Source: DATMMS01 sp036824145 (GTDB lineage Bacteria > Chloroflexota > Dormibacteria > DASZGP01). From it: 12,646 nucleotides of DNA. The DNA lies in contig DAITAT010000050.1 in assembly GCA_036824145.1 (NCBI GenBank), forward strand, positions 1 through 12,646, given 5' to 3'. Every line of letters begins with the position of its first letter. The first letter of the stretch is position 1. This document shows positions 6,762-12,646 of the stretch, piece after piece. The notes under the pieces are model-generated. The model saw nothing but the letters and a program-made list of their open reading frames with translations, was not told the DNA's origin and did no database searches. The position numbers and the translations under genes were made by a program.

Positions 6762-7589
6762 CCAAAGGGTCGGCTGGAAGCTCGATTTGGTCCCCCCGTG
6801 GGTGGGGCAGACGGGAGTTCACAGGCCGTCGGGCGCGTGGTCCGGGTGTTGCTCGCGTTCTGCTCGGCCGGCCCAGACCTCGGCATCTCTGAGGTCAGTC
6901 GCCAGGTGGGCCTGGGCAAGAGTGTCGTTCACCGAATCCTCTCGAGCCTTGCCGCGCACGACTTCGTCACCCAGCACGAGCAGACCAGCCGGTATCGCCT
7001 CGGACCCGGTGCGCTTGAGGTTGGCCTTTCCGCGCTTGGCGAGCTTGACGTCTCCCATTCGGCCCGACCGATCATGGTCGAGCTGCGCGAGCGAACCCGT
7101 GAAACGATCACCCTGAGCATCCGGGTGGGGGACCACCGTACCTATGTAGCCCAGCTCGAGAGCCCGCAGGACGTTCGCATGCGCGTTGAGTTCGGGCGGA
7201 CCTTTCCGCTCTATGCGGGCGCTTCCGGCCGCGCGATCCTCGCGCACCTTCCCCGGCAAGAGCGCGACGAGTACCTGGATGCCACCGAGCTGGTCCCGCT
7301 GACGGCGGGCACCATCCATAGCCGCGCGGCCATGGAAGACGAACTCCAACGTGTCGTCGAACGCGGATACGCGGCCAGCGCCGGTGAGCGCGACCCGTTG
7401 GCTGCTGCGGTCGCAGCCCCGCTCTGGTCGGTGGATGGCGGCGTCCTGGGGGCGGTCAGCATTTGCGGCCCCGTGCCACGCTTCACCCCCGACCAAGTCC
7501 TCGCGATGGGAGAGTTAGTTCGCGACGGCGCCGACCGAATCAGTGCCGCCATGGGATACCGCGCGGCCACCGGCGCAGCCAGCGCTTGA
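6753..7589 (+). CDS. IclR-family transcriptional regulator
   Basis: This 278-residue regulator has a winged helix-turn-helix at about residues 23-85: SSQAVGRVVRVLLAF, LGISEVSRQVGLGKSVVHRILSSL with the recognition helix around 54-66, and a RYRLG wing. The IclR effector-binding domain follows at about 100-265, with VGDHRTYVAQLES, FPLYAGASGRAILAH, RGYAASAGERDPLAAAVAAPLW and LGAVSICGP, all usual IclR-fold landmarks. Such proteins bind small organic acids or aromatic metabolites and repress or activate nearby catabolic and transport genes. An N-terminal extension of about 20 residues precedes the domain. ATG 6753 has no good ribosome site (GAGGGGG is about 20 bases upstream), so the in-frame GTG at 6798 remains possible. 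The gene is divergent from the importer operon and leads the catabolic block, so it is the likely regulator of both. Confidence 0.93.
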   Translation: MSHPKGRLEARFGPPVGGADGSSQAVGRVVRVLLAFCSAGPDLGISEVSRQVGLGKSVVHRILSSLAAHDFVTQHEQTSRYRLGPGALEVGLSALGELDVSHSARPIMVELRERTRETITLSIRVGDHRTYVAQLESPQDVRMRVEFGRTFPLYAGASGRAILAHLPRQERDEYLDATELVPLTAGTIHSRAAMEDELQRVVERGYAASAGERDPLAAAVAAPLWSVDGGVLGAVSICGPVPRFTPDQVLAMGELVRDGADRISAAMGYRAATGAASA

Positions 7590-7624
7590 CGGCGCAGCCA
7601 CCCGGCGCCGCGGGCAAGGCCGAT

Positions 7625-8830
7625 ATGCCCAGCGCCTCCGCCGGCCCACTGACCGGCCTGAAAGTACTCGATGTCAGCACCCTCATCGCTGGGCCCATGA
7701 TCTGCACGTTCCTCGGCGACTTCGGCGCCGAAGTCATCAAGGTCGAGCACCCCGCCCGCGGCGATGCGCTGCGCACCCACGGTCCAACCAAGGATGGCGT
7801 ACCGCTGTGGTGGAAGATGGCGGCTCGCAACAAGCGCGCGGTCACGCTCTACCTGGGCGACCCGGCGGGGCAGGAAATCTTCCTGGAACTGGTGCGCCGC
7901 GCCGACGTAGTCGTGGAGAACTTCCGACCCGGGACCCTCGAGCGCTGGAACCTGGGCTATCCGCGCCTCAGCGAAATGAACCCGGGCCTGGTGCTGGCCC
8001 GCATCACAGGGTTCGGCCAGTTCGGGCCGTACCGTCAGCGCGCCGGCTTCGGCACTCTGGCCGAGGCGATGAGCGGATTCGCCCACATTACCGGGCAGCC
8101 CGACGGCCCGCCAACGCTGCCACCTTTCGGCCTCGCGGATGGGATCAGTGCGCTCGCCGGTGCGATGGCGGTTATGTTCGCCCTCTATTACCGTGATGCC
8201 CGCGGTGGCACCGGGCAGGTGATCGACCTCGCCATCATCGAGCCAATCCTCACCGTTCTAGGGCCTCAGCCAACGGTCTACGACCAGCTGGGCGAAGTCC
8301 AGGGGCGCACCGGGAATCGCTCCAATAACAACGCCCCGCGAAACACTTACCTCACCGCCGACGGGCGGTGGGTCGCCATTTCGACCAGTTCGCAGAGCAT
8401 CGCAGAACGTGTGATGCGCCTAGTCGGGCACCCCGAGGTGATCGACGAACCCTGGTTCACCAGCGGTGCCAAGCGCGCCCGTCATGCGGATGAACTCGAT
8501 CAGATGGTCGGCGTGTGGATCCGCGAACGCACCGAGGACGAAGTGATCCGAGCCTTCGGGGCGGCGGAGGCAGCGGTCGCGCCGATCTACGACGTCGCCG
8601 ATGTTCTCGCCGACCCCCAGTACCAGGCGCTGGGCTCGATCGCGACCCTCGCGGATGACGAGCTCGGGCAGGTACGGATGCAGAACGTCCTGTTCCGTAT
8701 GGACAAGACGCCCGGCGCCATCCGCTGGACCGGTCGGCGCCTGGGGCAGGACAACGACGCGGTGTATCGCGACGAGCTCGGGATCGCGCCCGAGCGCCTT
8801 GCCGAGCTGCGCAAGGCCGGAGTTCTATGA
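7625..8830 (+). CDS. Class III CoA-transferase, CaiB/BaiF (formyl-CoA transferase) family
   Basis: This 401-residue protein opens with LTGLKVLDVSTLIAGPMICTFLG and GAEVIKVEHPARGD, the family's CoA-binding N-terminal block. VVENFRPGTLERWNLGY and ITGFGQFGPY follow. The catalytic Asp, which forms an acyl-Asp anhydride with the substrate (Asp169 in oxalate CoA-transferase FRC by my alignment), is Asp172 in PPFGLADGISALAG. Family members move CoA between carboxylic acids such as oxalate, succinate, mesaconate, citramalate, carnitine or benzylsuccinate, in the cytoplasm. The acid partner here is unknown. ATG at 7625 has AAGG a few bases upstream and gives the usual N-terminus. An alternative TTG at 7586 would overlap the iclR stop as TTGA and add 13 residues. 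The gap after iclR is 35 bases. The 3' end overlaps the next gene as ATGA. Confidence 0.93.
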   Translation: MPSASAGPLTGLKVLDVSTLIAGPMICTFLGDFGAEVIKVEHPARGDALRTHGPTKDGVPLWWKMAARNKRAVTLYLGDPAGQEIFLELVRRADVVVENFRPGTLERWNLGYPRLSEMNPGLVLARITGFGQFGPYRQRAGFGTLAEAMSGFAHITGQPDGPPTLPPFGLADGISALAGAMAVMFALYYRDARGGTGQVIDLAIIEPILTVLGPQPTVYDQLGEVQGRTGNRSNNNAPRNTYLTADGRWVAISTSSQSIAERVMRLVGHPEVIDEPWFTSGAKRARHADELDQMVGVWIRERTEDEVIRAFGAAEAAVAPIYDVADVLADPQYQALGSIATLADDELGQVRMQNVLFRMDKTPGAIRWTGRRLGQDNDAVYRDELGIAPERLAELRKAGVL

Positions 8831-9666
8831 CGCTGGACAGGGCTCGCAGCGTTGATGCAAATCGCATGGACATGCTCGCCGATGCACTCGCTTCAGCTCG
8901 GGTCCTGGATCTTGGGCGCCCGCTGGTGCAGGGGATGCCCCAATCGCCGAATCACCCGCCTTTCCGCATGGCGCTGCAGCGCCGACATGGCGACGTGGTC
9001 AGGCCGGACGGCGGTTCCGCCGCCAGCGAGATGATCGTCACGGGCGGCCACGTTGGAACCCACATCGACGCGCTCTGCCACGTCTCGCACCAGGGCCGCC
9101 TGTTCGGCGGCGTCGACGCGGCGGATGCCCAGAGGGGCGGACGCTTTCGTGCGCTCGGCGTGGAAACCGTGGTCCCAATGCTCGGCCGCGGGGTCCTTCT
9201 CGACGTCGCCGGCCACTTGGGTGTCAATTGCCTCGAGCCCGGGCGCCCGGTCACGGCCGCCGACCTCCAGGGTTGTAGCGCCGCCACCTCGGCCAAGCTG
9301 CGCGCGGGCGACGTGGTCTTCGTGCGGACGGGATGGGGCCGGCACTGGGAGGAGGCGACCGCGTTTGTCGGACACGAGTCGGGAGTGCCCGGTGTCGACG
9401 CCGCGGGTGCGGCCTGGCTGGCCGATCACGGCGCGCGCGCGGTTGGTGGGGAGACGATCGCCTTCGAGGCGATCCCACCCGGGGCCGGCCACCGCGAACT
9501 GCCCGTCCATCGCCTCCTCCTGGTCGAGCGCGGCGTCCACATCATCGAAACCGTGAACCTCGATCAGCTGGCAGCGGGCGAGCATTTCGAATTCGCGATC
9601 ATCCTCGTGCCCCTGCCCATCACCGGGGCCACCGGCTCCCCCGTGCGCCCGCTGGCGCTCGTCTGA
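8827..9666 (+). CDS. Cyclase-family (kynurenine formamidase/isatin hydrolase-like) metal-dependent hydrolase
   Basis: This 279-residue protein of the PF04199 cyclase type carries the diagnostic metal-binding motif HVGTHIDALCH (His75, His79, Asp81, His85), matching HxGTHxDxPxH with Leu in place of the usual Pro. The early segment LDLGRPLVQGMP matches the family opening ('DLs..l..gmp'). GDVVFVRTGW and the C-terminal VERGVHIIETVNLDQLA are also typical. Known members hydrolyse N-formylkynurenine, isatin (a cyclic amide) or related amides and lactones using Mn or Zn. The substrate here is unknown, but a ring-opening amidase role fits the hydantoinase-like gene downstream. ATG 8827 overlaps the CoA-transferase stop (ATGA) and has GGAG 4 bases upstream. 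ATG 8866 is a less likely internal alternative. The protein is predicted cytoplasmic, with no signal peptide. Confidence 0.9.
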   Translation: MTLDRARSVDANRMDMLADALASARVLDLGRPLVQGMPQSPNHPPFRMALQRRHGDVVRPDGGSAASEMIVTGGHVGTHIDALCHVSHQGRLFGGVDAADAQRGGRFRALGVETVVPMLGRGVLLDVAGHLGVNCLEPGRPVTAADLQGCSAATSAKLRAGDVVFVRTGWGRHWEEATAFVGHESGVPGVDAAGAAWLADHGARAVGGETIAFEAIPPGAGHRELPVHRLLLVERGVHIIETVNLDQLAAGEHFEFAIILVPLPITGATGSPVRPLALV

Positions 9667-9667
9667 C

Positions 9668-11113
9668 GTGACCCTCTCCGAGCAGCTCGGACACTTCGCC
9701 GCCGGCCTCACGTTCGCCGAGCTTCCGCCCGACGTGGTGGCCAGCGTGCGGGACCGCCTGCTCGACACCGTAGGTCTCTGCCTGGCCGGCTCGCGGACCG
9801 AGGAGGCGACCGCCGTGCTTGGGCTGGCGGCCGGCGCCGGCGGCGCCGCTGATGCCAGCGCGATCGGCTTTGAGCGCCCGCTCCCAGCAGCCCAGGCGGC
9901 CCTGATCAACGGGCTCTCGGCGCACGCCCTCGACTTCGATGACACCCATCTCCCGTCGATCCTCCATCCAAGCGCGGTGCTTATCCCCGCGGCACTGGCT
10001 GTGGCCGAAGCCGAGGACGCCGGCGGCCGCGAGCTCGCGGCGGCGCTCGCCGCGGGTTACGAAGTCGACGTGCGCCTCGGTATGGCGGCCTACGACGAGG
10101 CGGCCGCCAACAACGCGTTCTTCGAGCGCGGCCTCCATGCCACATCGATCTGCGGGACGCTGGCCGCCGCCGTCGTCGCCGGTCGGCTAATGCGGCTCCC
10201 GGGCAAGCAGGTGGCTGACGCCATCGGCATCGCCGCCAGCATGGGCGCGGGCATCATCGAGGCGAACCGTTCCGGGGGTTCGGTCAAGAAGCTGCACTGC
10301 GGCCTGGCCGCGCGCGCGGGCATCGAGGCGGCCCGCATGGCGCGGGCCGGCATCACCGGCCCGCCGACCGCGCTCGAAGGTCGCTTTGGTTTCTACGCGG
10401 CCTTTGTGCAGGGTGCGTACGAGCCGACCGTGGTGGTCCGCGGGCTAGGCGCGGAGTGGGAGACGCCGAGGATCTTCTACAAGCCCTACCCGGCTAACCA
10501 CTTCACTCACACCGGGATCGAGGCTGCGCGCCGGTTGCGCCTCCGGGCGGGCTTCGACGTCGGCCAGGTGCGTCGCTTGGAGCTGAGGGTGGCCACACCA
10601 ACCCTGCGCACGATCGCCGAACCGCGCGAGGAAAAGGTGCGGCCACGCAGCGGCTACCACGCCAAGTTCAGCGGTCCCTACACGGTTGCGGCGGCGCTGC
10701 TCGGTGGGGGAGGACTGGGTCTCGGCCACGGCGACTTCACCGATACCCGAGCCGCGGATCCGGCCGTCCTACAGCTCGCGGCTAAGGTCTACTGCGTCAG
10801 CGATCCACGCTGCGACGCCGTCTATCCGCGTCAGTTTCCAGCCGTGCTGGTTGCGCAGATGGAGGACAGAAGCACTTTCATCGAAGAGGTAATGGAGAAC
10901 TTCGGAAGCCCTCAGCGGCCGCTGGGGGCGTCGGGACTGCGCACGAAGTTCGATGACAACTGCGCGGCTGCAGGCTTGACTGCGGCCGCGCCCAAGCTGG
11001 CCGCCGCCGTGGCGGATGTCGTTGAGGAGGGGCCGGCGCGAATGATGCGGTTGTTGCGCGAGGTTGTGGCCGCGCGCGGCGCGGACCCAGATACCAAAAA
11101 GGAGGTTGCATGA
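9668..11113 (+). CDS. MmgE/PrpD-family protein (2-methylcitrate dehydratase-like)
   Basis: This 481-residue protein has the family's helical domain with NGLSAHALDFDDTH (His86, Asp89, Asp91, Asp92), followed by HPSAVLIPAALAVAE. The second landmark is VKKLHCGLAARAGIEAA (Lys207, Lys208, His210). The third is FYKPYPANHFTHTGIEAA (Lys272), the 'KpYP.c...h' block. Characterised relatives are 2-methylcitrate dehydratase PrpD, cis-aconitate decarboxylase and iminodisuccinate epimerase: cofactor-free enzymes that dehydrate, isomerise or decarboxylate polycarboxylates. This gene is not next to prpB/prpC, so a methylcitrate role is unlikely and a related carboxylate is more plausible. The start is GTG at 9668, one base after the cyclase stop. 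The last bases overlap the amidohydrolase start (ATGA). An Ala/Gly-rich C-terminal extension shows no motif I recognise. Confidence 0.9.
   Translation: MTLSEQLGHFAAGLTFAELPPDVVASVRDRLLDTVGLCLAGSRTEEATAVLGLAAGAGGAADASAIGFERPLPAAQAALINGLSAHALDFDDTHLPSILHPSAVLIPAALAVAEAEDAGGRELAAALAAGYEVDVRLGMAAYDEAAANNAFFERGLHATSICGTLAAAVVAGRLMRLPGKQVADAIGIAASMGAGIIEANRSGGSVKKLHCGLAARAGIEAARMARAGITGPPTALEGRFGFYAAFVQGAYEPTVVVRGLGAEWETPRIFYKPYPANHFTHTGIEAARRLRLRAGFDVGQVRRLELRVATPTLRTIAEPREEKVRPRSGYHAKFSGPYTVAAALLGGGGLGLGHGDFTDTRAADPAVLQLAAKVYCVSDPRCDAVYPRQFPAVLVAQMEDRSTFIEEVMENFGSPQRPLGASGLRTKFDDNCAAAGLTAAAPKLAAAVADVVEEGPARMMRLLREVVAARGADPDTKKEVA
11096..11106 (+). promoter_or_regulatory. Strong Shine-Dalgarno inside the end of the MmgE/PrpD gene
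   Basis: AAAAAGGAGGT ends three bases before the ATG at 11110 and is a near-perfect anti-16S complement, much stronger than the other sites in this block. It fixes the amidohydrolase start and suggests that this last enzyme is made at a high level. It also encodes the final KKEV residues of the upstream protein. Confidence 0.8.
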
Positions 11114-12594
11114 GCACGTACGACACCACCATCGTCGGCGCCCGCGTCGTCTTTCCAGGACAGGGAGTGACCCGCTGTGACGTGGGCATCCGGGGAGGTC
11201 GGGTTGCCGCGCTCGGTGATGACCTCGCCGGCGAGCCCACCGAGGAACGGATTGATGCCGAAGGCCTGTTCCTCTTCCCCGGGGGGGTCGACTCCCACTT
11301 TCACATCGGCATCTATCGCCCCCTCGAGCAGGACGCGCGCTCAGAGACGCGCTCGTCGCTGGTCGGGGGCGCGACCTCTGTGATCAGCTACTTCCGAACG
11401 GGCTCGCATTACCTGAACCGCACCGGCAGCTACCGCGACATTTTCCCGGAGGTGCTGGCAGCAGTGGAAGGCCGCTGCTACACCGACTACGGCTTCCACA
11501 TCGCGCCCATGACCACCGCGCAGCTCGACGAGATCGAGTGGCTGGCCACCGAGGGCGGCGTTCCGTCCTTCAAGTACTACATGTTCTACAAGGGCCTCAA
11601 CCTGTCGGCATCTTCGGCCGACGCCCAGGCCTACACCATGTCTGACAGCTACGACTTCGGCCACCTGTACGCGATGATGGAGAAGATCGCGGTGGTCGAC
11701 AGTGCCAACCACGAGCGTGGGCGCGTGTCCCTCAGCCTCCACTGCGAGAACGCCGAGCTGATCAAGTTCTTCATCGAGCGGGTGAAGGCCGCCGGACTCA
11801 CCGGGATGCGGGCATACAGTGAGGCCCGGCCGCCACTGACGGAGCGGCTTTCAATCCACGAAGCGGCGGTGCTGGCGGATGCGACAGGCATCCGCGTGAA
11901 TCTACTGCACCTGTCCAGCGCGGAGGCTTTGCGGGCGGCGGAGGAGACCGCACGTCTGTACCCAGGCCTCGACATGCGTCGAGAGACCACACTGCACCAC
12001 CTCTGCCTCACGCACGAGGAGGTCGATAAACGCGGTGGGTTGGGCGGCAAGGTCAACCCTCCGATCCGGACCGCGGGTGACGTCGAGGCGCTCTGGGACG
12101 GGGTACGGCGTGGAGTCATCGACTGGGTCGGCAGCGATCATGCCTGCTGCATGGAGGCGGAGAAGGGCGACGACCTGTGGCCGGCGCTGCCGGGGTTCGG
12201 CGGCACCGCACTGCTGTACCCGGTCCTGCTGTCAGAGGGATACCACCGCCGGGGATTGAGCCTCGAGCGCATCGCCAACCTCGTGAGTGCCAATCCGGCG
12301 CGGGCATACGCATGCCACCCGGTGAAGGGCAGTATCGCCGTCGGCGCCGACGCGGATCTGGTTCTTGTCGATCTCGAGAAGGAGCAGACGGTGACGCCCG
12401 CCTTGCTGCTGTCCGAGCAGGACCACACGCCGTTCGAGGGTACGAAATTGAAGGGCTGGCCCGTGCAAACCCTGGTCAGGGGCCGGACCGCGTTCCGTGA
12501 GGGCCAGGTCTTGGGCGAGCCCGCCGGACGCTTCCTACGGCGTCCGCTCAAGGTCGCGGCGCCGGATGTGGCGGTTGGGCCCCAGGGTCGCTGA
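11110..12594 (+). CDS. Dihydropyrimidinase/hydantoinase-type amidohydrolase
   Basis: This 494-residue cyclic-amidohydrolase (urease superfamily) has a complete binuclear metal site: His63 and His65 (GGVDSHFHIG), the carboxylatable Lys155 (PSFKYYMFYKG), His211 (SLHCENAE), His267 (LLHLSSAEAL) and Asp343 (VGSDHACC). Tyr160 matches the substrate-binding Tyr five residues after the Lys in D-hydantoinase. KVNPPIRT is also diagnostic. Spacing His211-His267-Asp343 (56 and 76) equals that of known D-hydantoinases as I recall them, but Lys155 to His211 is 56 rather than about 33, so there is an insert of about 23 residues. The C-terminal SANPARAYACHPVKGSIAVGADADLVLVD is the usual closing beta-sandwich strand. 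The enzyme should hydrolyse a ring amide (hydantoin, dihydropyrimidine, allantoin-like or imide). It overlaps the previous stop by ATGA. No carbamoylase or ureidopropionase gene follows within the window. Confidence 0.92.
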   Translation: MSTYDTTIVGARVVFPGQGVTRCDVGIRGGRVAALGDDLAGEPTEERIDAEGLFLFPGGVDSHFHIGIYRPLEQDARSETRSSLVGGATSVISYFRTGSHYLNRTGSYRDIFPEVLAAVEGRCYTDYGFHIAPMTTAQLDEIEWLATEGGVPSFKYYMFYKGLNLSASSADAQAYTMSDSYDFGHLYAMMEKIAVVDSANHERGRVSLSLHCENAELIKFFIERVKAAGLTGMRAYSEARPPLTERLSIHEAAVLADATGIRVNLLHLSSAEALRAAEETARLYPGLDMRRETTLHHLCLTHEEVDKRGGLGGKVNPPIRTAGDVEALWDGVRRGVIDWVGSDHACCMEAEKGDDLWPALPGFGGTALLYPVLLSEGYHRRGLSLERIANLVSANPARAYACHPVKGSIAVGADADLVLVDLEKEQTVTPALLLSEQDHTPFEGTKLKGWPVQTLVRGRTAFREGQVLGEPAGRFLRRPLKVAAPDVAVGPQGR

Positions 12595-12646
12595 GCGACC
12601 GAGCCTTCCCGCGGCAGCTGAGGCTACGTCCCGCCTAGCGGAACGG
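12595..12646. other. Non-coding right edge, no clear feature
   Basis: These 52 bases follow the last stop codon. A small CCGC-cta-GCGG hairpin lies at 12631-12641, but it has only 4-base arms and no T-tract in view, so I do not call a terminator. Whether the operon continues cannot be decided here. Confidence 0.4.

Noticed and set aside
8051..8074. Apparent loss of the catalytic Asp in the CoA-transferase (AGFGTLAEAMSG has no Asp)
   Set aside because: Aligning by hand to oxalate CoA-transferase puts the catalytic Asp169 in the later ALGD segment, which matches Asp172 in FGLADGIS. The active site is intact.
8893..9945. Minus-strand open frame (350 codons) opposite the cyclase and MmgE/PrpD genes
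   Set aside because: There are no recognisable motifs, it crosses two well-supported genes, and its composition is typical of antisense GC-rich frames.
9668..11113. Assigning the MmgE/PrpD gene as prpD of the methylcitrate cycle
   Set aside because: No methylcitrate synthase or methylisocitrate lyase gene is adjacent, and the neighbours are amide hydrolases and a CoA-transferase. Only the family name is supported.
12631..12641. Hairpin CCGC-cta-GCGG after the last gene
   Set aside because: It has four-base arms and no T-run before the window ends, so it is easily a chance pairing in GC-rich DNA.

Overview
The window is GC-rich bacterial DNA. Genes are tightly packed, stop and start codons often overlap, and four of the ten starts are GTG. 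The solute-binding protein is a lipoprotein with a lipobox. This fits a soil-type high-GC lineage such as Actinomycetota, or a Chloroflexota/Dormibacterota-like group. No rRNA, tRNA or marker gene is present, so the taxonomy stays open. I saw no mobile element, CRISPR array or RNA gene.

Layout. (1) Positions 1-458 (+) hold the 3' part of a HpcH/HpaI (CitE-type) acyl-CoA lyase gene that begins outside the window. (2) Positions 515-6506 (-) hold one six-gene operon, transcribed right to left. It encodes a LivK-type solute-binding lipoprotein, a soluble FAD-dependent dehydrogenase/reductase, two permeases (LivH, LivM) and two ATPases (LivG, LivF). Every junction from the flavoprotein to LivG overlaps by 1-4 bases. 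(3) Positions 6507-6752 are a divergent control region with candidate promoters facing both ways and an IclR-type operator-like palindrome. (4) Positions 6753-12594 (+) hold a second, probably co-transcribed block: an IclR-family regulator, a class III (CaiB/BaiF) CoA-transferase, a cyclase-family metal hydrolase, an MmgE/PrpD-family enzyme and a dihydropyrimidinase/hydantoinase-type amidohydrolase.

The two divergent operons read as one catabolic island. A branched-chain-amino-acid-type ABC importer brings in an unknown small, probably carboxylated and possibly cyclic-amide compound. Two metal-dependent hydrolases could open ring amide bonds. The CoA-transferase could activate an acid. The flavoprotein and MmgE/PrpD enzyme could carry out desaturation and hydration, dehydration or isomerisation of a di- or tricarboxylate-like skeleton. 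The IclR protein probably controls both operons. The CitE-type lyase would suit a final retro-Claisen cleavage, but its gene is convergent with the importer operon and its upstream context is not visible. All catalytic residues I could place are intact. The substrate cannot be read from the sequence. I do not recognise the whole combination as a named pathway, and that is the main reason the window merits a second look.
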